From positions 248,001 through 312,000 of the forward strand of contig NZ_JBHSWJ010000002.1 of assembly GCF_042661605.1 (NCBI RefSeq): a DNA stretch of 64,000 nucleotides. The letters are read 5' to 3'. This document shows, piece by piece, positions 53,050 to 60,626 of this stretch. The DNA is from Branchiibius cervicis (GTDB lineage Bacteria; Actinomycetota; Actinomycetes; Actinomycetales; Dermatophilaceae). Position 1 is the stretch's first letter, and each line of letters starts with the position of its first letter. The notes below the pieces were generated by a model that saw nothing but the letters and a program-made list of their open reading frames with translations, was not told where the DNA came from and did not search any database. The position numbers and the translations under genes are program-made.

Positions 53050-54620
53050 CATACCGTCTGAGCATGCGCTTCTCCCGCACGATCCTGCACAGTGCCGCCG
53101 CGATCGTGGCGGTCGGCGGCCTGGCGGCGTGTTCCAGCACCGTGACGGTGCAACCGGCGACCTCGAGCTCGACCTCCGCCACGACCAGCGCGTCCACGGG
53201 ATCTGCCACCTCGAGCCCGGGCGCGACCGATCTTGGCCAGTACTACTCCCAGAAACTCACCTGGCAGGACTGCGGCGGTGTCCAGTGCGCCAAGCTCAAG
53301 GTCCCGGTGGACTACGCGAACCCCACGTCCTCGATCGAGATCGCGGTGTCGAAGGTGGCAGCGTCGGGCACCAAGAAGGGCACGCTGGTCGTCAACCCCG
53401 GCGGTCCGGGTGGCTCAGGGTATGACTACGCGGCAGCGGCCGATCAGATCGTCAGCAGCGCAATCCGCAGCCAGTTCGACGTCGTCGGGTTCGACCCGCG
53501 CGGAGTCGGTCGCTCGGCGCCGATCACCTGCGTCGACGACACGACGATGGATTCGTGGCTGGGTGCCGATCCCACGCCCAACGGCACCGCCGGTGCGCAG
53601 GAATTACTCACGCAGTCAAAGGAATTCGCCGACAGCTGCAAGACGAAGGCCGGGCCGTTGCTGGCACACGTCTCGACCATCGACGTCGCTAAGGACATGG
53701 ACATCCTGCGGGCGGCACTCGGTGAGGACAAGCTGGACTACCTGGGCAAGTCCTACGGCACGCTGATCGGCTCGGTCTACGCCGGGATGTTCCCCGGCAA
53801 GGTGGGTCGCTTCGTGCTGGACGGGGTCGTGCCCCCGGACATCACCAGCGAGCAGATGAACCTCGGCCAGGCCAAGGGCTTCGAGCAGGCGACCCGGGCA
53901 TACGTGAGCAACTGCGTCGCCGGTGGATCGTGCCCGTTGGGCTCCGATGTCGACTCCGGGATGACCAGGATCCGCAGCTTCCTCAACGGTCTGGACGCCA
54001 ACCCGTTGCCGGTGTCCGGCAATGCCGACGTCACGAAGCTGACGGAGGGTTGGGCCAGCTACGGCATCGCCGAAGCCATGTACTCCAAGGACCTGTGGCC
54101 GGTGCTGACCGATGCGTTCAAATCCGCCTTCGAAGGCGACGGAAACCCGATGATGGACTTGGCCAACCAGTACGCGCAGCGCAACGCCGACGGCAGCTAC
54201 TCCGGCAACCTGATGCAGGTGATCAACCCGGTGTCGTGCCTGGACCGCGGCGGTTCAGCGGACCTCGCGGCCACCGAGAAGGAAGCCGCCGAGTTCGCGA
54301 AGCAGGCCCCGACCTGGGGTCCGATGCTCGCCTGGGGGTCGCTGGTGTGCGGGGTGTGGCCGTACCAGCCGGACAAACCGCTGGGCAAGATCACCGCTGC
54401 TGGCTCCGGCCCGATCCTGGTGGTGGGCACCACGCGTGACCCGGCCACGCCGTACGCCTGGTCCCAGCAACTGGCCGCCGAGCTCGCCGACGGGCACCTG
54501 TTGACCTACGACGGCGACGGCCACACGGCGTACTTCTCCCAAGGCTCATCATGCGTGGACAACACGGTGGACGCCTACCTGATCAGCGGCACGGTCCCGC
54601 CGGACGGTAAGGCCTGCTGA
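53046..54620 (+). CDS. exported alpha/beta hydrolase with TAP-like C-terminus (lipoprotein)
   Basis: A 524-residue hydrolase of the tripeptidyl-aminopeptidase/SlpD type. The signal ends in the lipobox LAAC, followed by a Ser/Thr-rich linker; the catalytic domain has NPGGPGGSGYDY (oxyanion region), the nucleophile in LGKSYGTLIG and the His in DGDGHTAYF within the TAP-C domain. It probably cleaves short peptides at the cell surface. ATG 53046 overlaps the holB stop; ATG 53064 would give a more usual signal peptide. A gene of this kind follows holB in other actinomycetes. Confidence 0.88.
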   Translation: MTYRLSMRFSRTILHSAAAIVAVGGLAACSSTVTVQPATSSSTSATTSASTGSATSSPGATDLGQYYSQKLTWQDCGGVQCAKLKVPVDYANPTSSIEIAVSKVAASGTKKGTLVVNPGGPGGSGYDYAAAADQIVSSAIRSQFDVVGFDPRGVGRSAPITCVDDTTMDSWLGADPTPNGTAGAQELLTQSKEFADSCKTKAGPLLAHVSTIDVAKDMDILRAALGEDKLDYLGKSYGTLIGSVYAGMFPGKVGRFVLDGVVPPDITSEQMNLGQAKGFEQATRAYVSNCVAGGSCPLGSDVDSGMTRIRSFLNGLDANPLPVSGNADVTKLTEGWASYGIAEAMYSKDLWPVLTDAFKSAFEGDGNPMMDLANQYAQRNADGSYSGNLMQVINPVSCLDRGGSADLAATEKEAAEFAKQAPTWGPMLAWGSLVCGVWPYQPDKPLGKITAAGSGPILVVGTTRDPATPYAWSQQLAAELADGHLLTYDGDGHTAYFSQGSSCVDNTVDAYLISGTVPPDGKAC

Positions 54621-54707
54621 CCCGGGGTATTTCATCGCACCTGCCGGATCTCTTCTTCGGTACGTAGCCGGGCGCAGGGGTGCTCGGCCGGTCAAGGAGG
54701 AACCGCG

Positions 54708-55637
54708 ATGAATGCCATTCCAGTCGAAGACGACACGATCGACGCCGACGCCGCCAAGGCACTCGGACGACGCTCGATGCTGCGAACCCTCGGCGTCGCG
54801 GGCGCCGTGGCGGGTGTCGCTGCGCTCGAGGTCGGCCGGTCCAGCGATGCGGACGCCACAACCGGGGACTACCTGCGGATCGGGTATTCCCAAGGTGCCC
54901 AGAACATGACGTACCTGACCAACCAGGTGGGTTCCTCCGCGTTGGGCAACGCGCTGACGAGCGAGCCGACGCTGATGTGGGGTGACAACCGGCTTTCGTC
55001 GTTGGCCAACGCCAACGGGATCCGCGGTGACGGCAAGGGCCCGAACGGCATGGGTCTGTGGGGAAACTCCGACTCCGGCGGCATCGGGGTGCACGGCGGC
55101 GGCGGGATCGGCGTACAGGCCCAGGGGTCGCGGGCGGCGCTCAAGCTCGTCCCGTCGGGTGCGGCACCGGTGAACCGGTCGGACGTGCATCAGGTGGGTG
55201 AGTTCGTCGAGGACAGCGGCGGCAATCTGTGGGTATGTGTCGGTGCGGGCTCGCCGGGTTCCTGGCGCAAGCTCGCTGGCCCGGCCAGCACCGGGGCGTT
55301 CCATGTCCTGCCGGCTGCCATCCGAACCTACGACTCCCGCAGCTCCGATGGCGCTCTCAGCGGTGGGTCGCGCACCATCACCATGAGTGGTGTGCCGAAC
55401 GGCTCGTCCGCTGTCACGGTCAGCCTCACCGCGACCGGTACCACCGGCGGCGGCTATTTGGCGCTCTACAAGGCCGGCATCTCCTACCCGGGCAATTCGA
55501 ACCTCAACTGGTCCGCCAGCGGCACGACGATCGCGGTTACGACCGTGTGCGCGGTCAACTTCGCCTCGCAATTGGTCGTGCGGGGAGCCGGCGGCTCGAC
55601 GCAGGTGATCATCGACGTGATCGGCTACTACGCCTGA
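54708..55637 (+). CDS. exported protein with Tat-type signal, function unknown
   Basis: A 309-residue protein. The N-terminus has LGRRSMLRTLGVAGAVAGVAAL, a twin-arginine signal preceded by an unusual 20-residue acidic stretch. The centre is rich in Gly and Asn (GNSDSGGIGVHGGGGIGV), and from about 200 to the end there is a beta-rich domain starting HVLPAAIRTYDSRSSDG and finishing VIIDVIGYYA. That last domain is common at the ends of secreted actinobacterial proteins and may bind wall or carbohydrate; this is an inference. AAGGAGG precedes ATG 54708. Confidence 0.8.
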   Translation: MNAIPVEDDTIDADAAKALGRRSMLRTLGVAGAVAGVAALEVGRSSDADATTGDYLRIGYSQGAQNMTYLTNQVGSSALGNALTSEPTLMWGDNRLSSLANANGIRGDGKGPNGMGLWGNSDSGGIGVHGGGGIGVQAQGSRAALKLVPSGAAPVNRSDVHQVGEFVEDSGGNLWVCVGAGSPGSWRKLAGPASTGAFHVLPAAIRTYDSRSSDGALSGGSRTITMSGVPNGSSAVTVSLTATGTTGGGYLALYKAGISYPGNSNLNWSASGTTIAVTTVCAVNFASQLVVRGAGGSTQVIIDVIGYYA

Positions 55638-55724
55638 CGGCGCAGCGCCGCCGATTGGGTGCCGAAGGGGCGCTCTGCGTATACTCGTCGCGCCCGTCCA
55701 GCTGTGATTCAGCCGGCGGGTGAC

Positions 55725-55801
55725 GCCGCCTTAGCTCAGTTGGCCAGAGCGATTCACTCGTAATGAATAGGTCATCGGTTCGATTCCGATAGGCGGCTCC
55801 A
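55725..55801 (+). tRNA. tRNA-Thr (anticodon CGT), integration target
   Basis: Complete cloverleaf: acceptor GCCGCCT/AGGCGGC, D arm GCTC/GAGC, anticodon stem ATTCA/TGAAT with loop CTCGTAA (anticodon CGT), T arm ATCGG-TTCGATT-CCGAT, discriminator T and encoded CCA (55799-55801). Its 3' end borders an integrase-bearing element, and the gene has been kept intact. tRNA-Thr follows the holB region in mycobacteria too. Confidence 0.97.
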
Positions 55802-55868
55802 CCACAGGGCGCTGACCAGCAGAAATGCCGGTCAGCGCCCTTCGCGTTGGAGGCGGAAAACGCCTGAT

Positions 55869-55911
55869 TGACACGTTTGTGACACGTTTGAACTCGGGAG
55901 TGACACGTTTG
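55869..55911 (+). repeat. three direct repeats TGACACGTTTG near the attachment site
   Basis: TGACACGTTTG occurs at 55869-55879, 55880-55890 and 55901-55911. The first two are in tandem and the third follows after 10 bp, so starts are 11 and 21 bp apart, in helical phase. Lying 68 bp from the tRNA end, they look like arm-type binding sites for the integrase or sites for the excisionase. Confidence 0.65.
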
Positions 55912-56109
55912 ACGGCCCGGAGTGGGTGCTGTGGCTCACCGGCGGCGCCTCAATCGCAGAGGCGGTGTCCACAGCCGTCGACTCGAGTCGCTTGCCGCCG
56001 TATGATGATCGAGCAGTCCTGGTCTTTCGAGGTCGGGAAAGTGAGCCTCGGGATTTCCTGCCGGACGGCAGGGCCCGGGGCTCGCGTCTGTTTGCGGGCG
56101 GGCTGAGCG

Positions 56110-56676
56110 TCAGATGTTGATAACGGCCAGGCGATCGCGGAGCACGTCTTGGTACTCGCGGCTGCCGGTTCGGGCGCTCACGACGGCGCCGCAGACTGCA
56201 TCAGGGATCCACAGCATCGGCTCGGTCCTGCCGACGAAGTGACTCAGGCGTGTTCGAGCGGCGGCTTGGGACGTCTTGAGGACATTCAGCATCTCGACGT
56301 CACGTCGATCGTCCGCCCGGCCACGCGACTCCAATCGGATGTCAAACACATTGAGCCGTTCCAACTCGTCGACAAGACGCTGAAGGCACTTGCGGCGCTG
56401 CCGTTCACTGCGTTCTGGGTGCTCCAAAGGGCGGACGACAACAAGGTGCGCCAGGTTGTAGCTGGCGACGGCGCGGATGATCTCCCGGCGTCGGCGGTCG
56501 CTTTCGTTGCGCCAGTGAAGCTTGACCTGGCCCGGAAGTCTGAGCCGAGCGATCTGCTCGCGAGTGTCGTCTTCGGTCACGGGATTACTGATTGCCGCAG
56601 CAAGGAGATAGGTGCCCGGGTCGAGCGAGTGATGTGAGCCGGATTCGTCGACCCACGCTCGGAGATCAAATGGCAC
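56110..56676 (-). CDS. DUF3800-like hypothetical protein of the element
   Basis: A 188-residue protein starting at GTG 56676. The first strand LRAWVDESGSH resembles the start of DUF3800 proteins (RNase H-like fold with a DESG motif). Further acidic residues follow at NPVTEDDTREQ and RADDRRDVEML. It sits between the integrase and the attachment site, 6 bp behind the integrase stop, a place often used by cargo genes. The function is unknown; a nuclease-like role is only a guess from the fold. Confidence 0.6.
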   Translation of the reverse strand: MPFDLRAWVDESGSHHSLDPGTYLLAAAISNPVTEDDTREQIARLRLPGQVKLHWRNESDRRRREIIRAVASYNLAHLVVVRPLEHPERSERQRRKCLQRLVDELERLNVFDIRLESRGRADDRRDVEMLNVLKTSQAAARTRLSHFVGRTEPMLWIPDAVCGAVVSARTGSREYQDVLRDRLAVINI

Positions 56677-56682
56677 CGGGGA

Positions 56683-57935
56683 CTAGGGAAGCGGGGTTAG
56701 GAGCTGGTCGAGGGTAGATCTGACGTCGGGAGCGATCAACCGCTTGCCGACGTGGTGCTGGTAGGTGACGGACGGGTCGCGGTGCTCCAGCTGTTCGCGG
56801 GCTGCGTCGAGGGAGACCTCGTGGGCAAGCAACGTGCCGACAGTGCGGCGAAGCGTATGCAGGGTAGTACCCGCGAGAGCCAGATCTTCCTCGTTGCCGC
56901 TTTCGACTGCCCGCTGAACAGCTTGGCGCAACCGGGTTCGCAGATTTGCCGGAGAGAGCCAATTGCCTGTGCGAGAGGCGAATATGGGTGCGGTGGGTTC
57001 CGGTTGATTACGTTCGATACGCGCCCGAAGCATGGTGGCAACGGCATCCGGAAGGATCAGCGTCCGGTCGTCTCGGGTTTTGGTGGTGTCCTGTCGATGC
57101 AGCCGCTCGACGTAGGTCGTGCGGGGCTCGATGACGGTTCCGCAGACATGCAGCAGCGGCGTGTCGGAATCGAGGTCGATCAGATCGACGGGCCGGATTG
57201 CAAGGCCTTCACCTTCACGGCACCCTGTGCCGGGGAGAAGGTCGATGAACTCCTCGAGGTCGGCGTTGGGCTTGCGTCGGTCGGGCACGCGCATCGTGTC
57301 ACGCCGCACCCGTTGGCGCAGGTGGACGGCTTGGGCAACGGTCAGGTGCTGGACCTCGGCTCGCTGCTCCCGCGCGGACGGAGCGACGTCCCGCATGGGG
57401 TTGGCCGGTAGTGCGCCATGGGTGACCGCCAGGCCGAGCATTCCGGCGAGGACCACCCGCAGTTGTCGTGTCGTTCGCCCACCATCGCGTGCGTTGTAAT
57501 CGCCACGCCGGGGGCCATGTTCGATGTCGGCCAGCAGGCGGTCCAGGAAGGGCACGGTAGCCTCCTGATCAAGACGCTGCCGACCGCAGGGAGGATCACG
57601 TTGCGGATCTCGGAGTCGTAGGCGGCCAACGTCTGTGGGGCAAGAGTTCCCTTTGAGCGCGTCTTGCCATGATCACGTCGGTGCTGCATCCAGGCGTCGG
57701 CGAGTGTCCGTATGGTGTCTTGGGCTCGGATCGCCTTGTCGTTATGGTCTCCCCGTTCAGCCAGGCGAGCCTTCAGCCGTCGCCCCGCCTCGCCCTTCGT
57801 CGGTGCCACGACCCGCACAGATCTGATCCGTCCGTCAGAGTCACGGATCTGCACCCGAGCCGTCCACTTGCCGTCTGGTTGTTTGCGGTAGATGACAGAG
57901 CCGTGTTCGCCTCGCGGAATTCGTGTTTGCACCAT
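56683..57935 (-). CDS. int: tyrosine recombinase (phage-type integrase), one frameshift
   Basis: A protein of about 418 residues that would insert and remove the element at tRNA-Thr. The N-terminal arm-binding domain is GEHGSVIYRKQPDGKWTARV, a core-binding region follows with TLAAYDSEIRNVILP, and the catalytic domain has Arg in GTGCREGEGL, HxxR in LHTLRRTVGTLL and the nucleophile Tyr in VTYQHHVG. The frame breaks near 57564: ATCAGGAGG (minus strand) would have to be ATCAGGGAGG (IREATVPFLDRL). All key residues are present, so activity is possible if the break is an error. Confidence 0.9.
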
Positions 57936-57938
57936 GAG

Positions 57939-58184
57939 CTACGACGCCATCCACGCAGCGGCCTCGCATTCCTTCTGCTGCAGCCACTTCTCTACTTCCG
58001 AGCGGCGGTAGCGGACGTGCCTGCCGATGTGGAGTGCCACGGGACCGGTCCTTTCGGTGCGCCACCGTTTGAGGGTTGCCAGCGGAATGCCGCCGAGCAT
58101 GGCCGAGACCTCAGCCGCTGACAGCACCGGATCGTCGGGCCGATTGCGCTCGGGTTGGGCGGGTTCAGTCGTCAACGTAGCCAC
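57939..58184 (-). CDS. xis: excisionase-like winged HTH protein
   Basis: An 81-residue protein with LSAAEVSAMLGGIPLATLKRWR followed by HVRYRRSEVEKWLQQ, the pattern of AlpA/excisionase (MerR-like) DNA-binding proteins. It lies 3 bp upstream of the integrase gene on the same strand, as xis does before int in pSAM2-type elements. Confidence 0.88.
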   Translation of the reverse strand: MATLTTEPAQPERNRPDDPVLSAAEVSAMLGGIPLATLKRWRTERTGPVALHIGRHVRYRRSEVEKWLQQKECEAAAWMAS

Positions 58185-58233
58185 CTCCCGCAGGGCGTGT
58201 CGGTGCAGTTCACGCGGCTATGGATAAAGACCA

Positions 58234-58446
58234 TTACCCCGCTCCTTGGAGGAAGCGACGCAGTTCGCCGACGGTCAGATAGAGGGCACCGTTGCCGTTG
58301 AAGCGCTGCCACTGCGGTCCTCGTCCACAGCGACGCCATTCGCGGACGGTGCGCTCGGGGGTTTGGATGATGGTGCAGAAGTCTTTGAAGAGGAGCAGGT
58401 GGTCGTTGTCCCAATCATTCGGGACTCCAATGGGTTTGATGGTCAC
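58234..58446 (-). CDS. small HTH protein of the element
   Basis: A 70-residue protein (MTIKPIGVPNDWDNDHLLLF...) with FCTIIQTPERTVREWRRCGRGP, a helix-turn-helix of the excisionase/MerR sort, then LTVGELRRFLQGAG. A short gene with a second such domain upstream of xis is common in these elements; it may act as regulator of replication or excision. Start ATG 58446. Confidence 0.7.
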   Translation of the reverse strand: MTIKPIGVPNDWDNDHLLLFKDFCTIIQTPERTVREWRRCGRGPQWQRFNGNGALYLTVGELRRFLQGAG

Positions 58447-58600
58447 GGGCTACTCCGTAGAGGTCTGGCGAACGACTCGCTCGCGCTGGTGGCGGCCCCC
58501 GGACAGTGACATCTCGCGCCGTCCGTTGTGCCCTGATGTCTCCTCAAGGGGTCGGGGGTGGGTTGAGCGGTCACCGGGTCTTGCCGATTGAGACGTCCGC

Positions 58601-58857
58601 TCACCGACCGACGCCGGTCCCGCCGCGACTGGCCGGTCCTGGGAGTGAGGGTTGCGGCCGGCGGGGCAGCGCGGGCGTTGGTGGTGTGGCGCGGGGTGCT
58701 TGGGTGCCGTACCGTTCGATGTCGTCGGCGGCGAGTTGGGCGGCGTGGGTGGGTCCGACGTCGGCGCGGTTGCGGTTGAACACGTCGACCCACTGCCGGC
58801 GCGCGTGCTCAGCATCCTCGGTGATGAGGTGGGCGGTGTTGGTGTGCCGACCGCGGG
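58601..58857 (-). pseudogene. C-terminal fragment of a MobF-type relaxase/helicase
   Basis: About 85 codons open in one frame: RGRHTNTAHLITEDAEHARRQWVDVF, then NRADVGPTHAAQLAADDIERYG and a Pro-rich tail ending GGTGVGR. RGRHTNTAHL matches the last helicase motif (TRGRxxN) of conjugative relaxases with a RecD-like domain, and the following block is the usual ending of actinobacterial MobF proteins as I remember them. Upstream of Arg-Gly-Arg the similarity stops within a codon or two at 58857, where FUSC promoter sequence begins. The rest of a roughly 1000-residue gene is missing, which points to a deletion. Confidence 0.6.
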
Positions 58858-58879
58858 GTGACCAATTAACCTGCCGAAT

Positions 58880-60583
58880 ATGTCGGAGGTCGCGAACGCA
58901 GTGGCCGCGGCTTTCCGGCCGTCGGCTGCCCCGTTCGCCGTGTCATCGGCGGTGCGCGCACTGGTCGCCGGTGGGACCCTGCTGCTTCTCGGATGGACCA
59001 TTGGAGATTGGGACCGGCTGGGGGTGGCCTATCTCGGCGCGGCCTGCTCGGTTGCGTTCGTGGTCGGCGATTCGTACCGGGGGCGGGTGACCGGCCTGTG
59101 CGCGCAGGCCGCGGGCGCAGTGCTCGGGCTCGTTGTGGCGGGATCCAGCGGCGGCGGAGCGATGACGATGGTCGTGGTGGCCACCGCAGCGGGTGCGGTG
59201 TCCGGCCTTGTCGGCGCGGTGGGTCCGGCGGGACCGGCCTTCGGGATGATGCTGAGCATCGGTGTCGCATTCGGCCAGTTCGGCGGGTCCAGCCTCGGGC
59301 CGATCGCGCAGGCGCTCTGGTACTTGGTGGGTGCGATCGTCGTCGGAGTGGTGCATTTCGCGGATTGGCCCTTCAGTCGCGGTGTGGCGCACCGTCGCGC
59401 GACGATCGGGGTGTACGACGCGGGCGCCGACCTGTGCGAGGCGATCGGACGGCGGGACGCCCACGGGGCGCGCTCACGGATGGCGGCCGCGTCTGCGAAG
59501 GCACGCAATGCCGGATGGGACGCCAGAGCCGAACGCGTCGCCCACGCCATCGCGGCCCTGTATGCGGAGGGGTCGCCGGTTCCTCCGCAGGTCGTTGCCG
59601 GACTCCGCACGGCGGCAAGACAACTGCGGGCCGGAGACCCTGTCGAGGTCTCGGCCAGATGGACGGCGACGGCCGGGTTGCGCGCGATGACGCAGGCGTT
59701 GTCCGGCCCTGGCTCACAACCACCACGGGTCGTCGATCACGATCTGCACCCACCGCTGCTGCCGTCGCTGACCGGGGCAGCAGTGCCGAACGCCGTCCGT
59801 ATGGCGGTGTGTCTGGGCGTGGCAACCACGGTCACCCTGGCCGCCCACGATCCTCGCCATTCTTTCTGGTTACCGCTCACCGTCGCGGTGATCGTGCGAC
59901 CGGAGTACGCCTCGATCGTGGTGCGCACGGTGAACCGGATCGCCGGCACCATCATCGGCGCTCTGGTGGCGGCCGCAGTTCTCATGCTGTGGGACAACGG
60001 CTTTGCGATTGCTTTCGCCGCATCGCTGGGCTTGGCGTTCGCGGCGCTGACCGCGCCCAAGCTGTACGCGCTCAGCGTCATCGGGCTGACGCTGTCGGCG
60101 ATCCTGGCCTCGTCGATGGGCCACGCGGACATCGAGACGCCAGCGATTCGCGTCCTCGACACCGTGATCGGCGCGGTCATCGCCGTCGTCTTCGGCTACC
60201 TCCTCTGGCCGGGTGCCCGACGCCTCCCGCAACAGGCCCGCCTCGACGATGCTCTCGACGCGGCCACGCGGTACCTCGATGATGCTGCCGCCGGCCCGTC
60301 GCGCGACCGGACCGCCTTCGTCCGTCATCGTGACGACGCCTACCTGCGGGCGCACGGGGCGAAGGCAGCGTGTCTGGCCGCGTTTGCCGAGCCGCCGCCG
60401 ATCCCGGCACGAGCCCGCCAGATGTTGCCGTTGGCGATGGAAGTAAAAGAGATCGTGGACGAGATCACCCTCATCTCCCTGTCGGTCGACGGCGCCGATC
60501 CGCCGACCGCGCCAGCCGTCGACCGGACGCGGGAGCGTCTGCACGACCTGCGGTCTGCGGCGTCGGCTGCTGCCGCGCCATGA
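58880..60583 (+). CDS. FUSC-family membrane protein (aromatic acid exporter-like)
   Basis: A 567-residue protein with two sets of membrane helices (about 25-160 and 305-450) separated by a soluble helical stretch, and a soluble C-terminal domain. The second set contains DPRHSFWLPLTVAVIVRPEY and RTVNRIAGTIIGALVAA, the signature of the FUSC/YccS/AaeB group. Relatives export aromatic acids or other organic anions. ATG 58880 starts only 23 bp from the relaxase fragment, so the promoter must lie in or across the junction. A LuxR regulator gene follows after 43 bp. Confidence 0.88.
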   Translation: MSEVANAVAAAFRPSAAPFAVSSAVRALVAGGTLLLLGWTIGDWDRLGVAYLGAACSVAFVVGDSYRGRVTGLCAQAAGAVLGLVVAGSSGGGAMTMVVVATAAGAVSGLVGAVGPAGPAFGMMLSIGVAFGQFGGSSLGPIAQALWYLVGAIVVGVVHFADWPFSRGVAHRRATIGVYDAGADLCEAIGRRDAHGARSRMAAASAKARNAGWDARAERVAHAIAALYAEGSPVPPQVVAGLRTAARQLRAGDPVEVSARWTATAGLRAMTQALSGPGSQPPRVVDHDLHPPLLPSLTGAAVPNAVRMAVCLGVATTVTLAAHDPRHSFWLPLTVAVIVRPEYASIVVRTVNRIAGTIIGALVAAAVLMLWDNGFAIAFAASLGLAFAALTAPKLYALSVIGLTLSAILASSMGHADIETPAIRVLDTVIGAVIAVVFGYLLWPGARRLPQQARLDDALDAATRYLDDAAAGPSRDRTAFVRHRDDAYLRAHGAKAACLAAFAEPPPIPARARQMLPLAMEVKEIVDEITLISLSVDGADPPTAPAVDRTRERLHDLRSAASAAAAP

Positions 60584-60626
60584 GCGTTGTCAGACCTGGC
60601 GTCGTCGCCGAGGACATACTGGGTCG

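Larger units (their letters stand above)
55725..58860. mobile_element. remnant of an integrated element at tRNA-Thr
   Basis: Starting at the 3' end of tRNA-Thr are three 11-bp integrase-arm-like repeats, a hypothetical gene, a tyrosine integrase, an excisionase, an HTH gene and the tail of a relaxase, all genes on the minus strand. This is the left-end order of actinomycete integrative conjugative elements of the pSAM2 kind. I find no second copy of the tRNA 3' sequence in the rest of the window, and the relaxase fragment ends sharply near 58857, so the element is cut there or its right end is further away. The gap 55802-56109 holds the arm repeats and no gene; 58447-58600 shows nothing recognisable. 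Confidence 0.75.

Noticed and set aside
53046..53153. N-terminal extension of the serine hydrolase reading frame to 53153 on the minus strand
   Set aside because: This open frame runs through tmk and holB on the opposite strand and has no family similarity; GTG 51245 fits the domain start.
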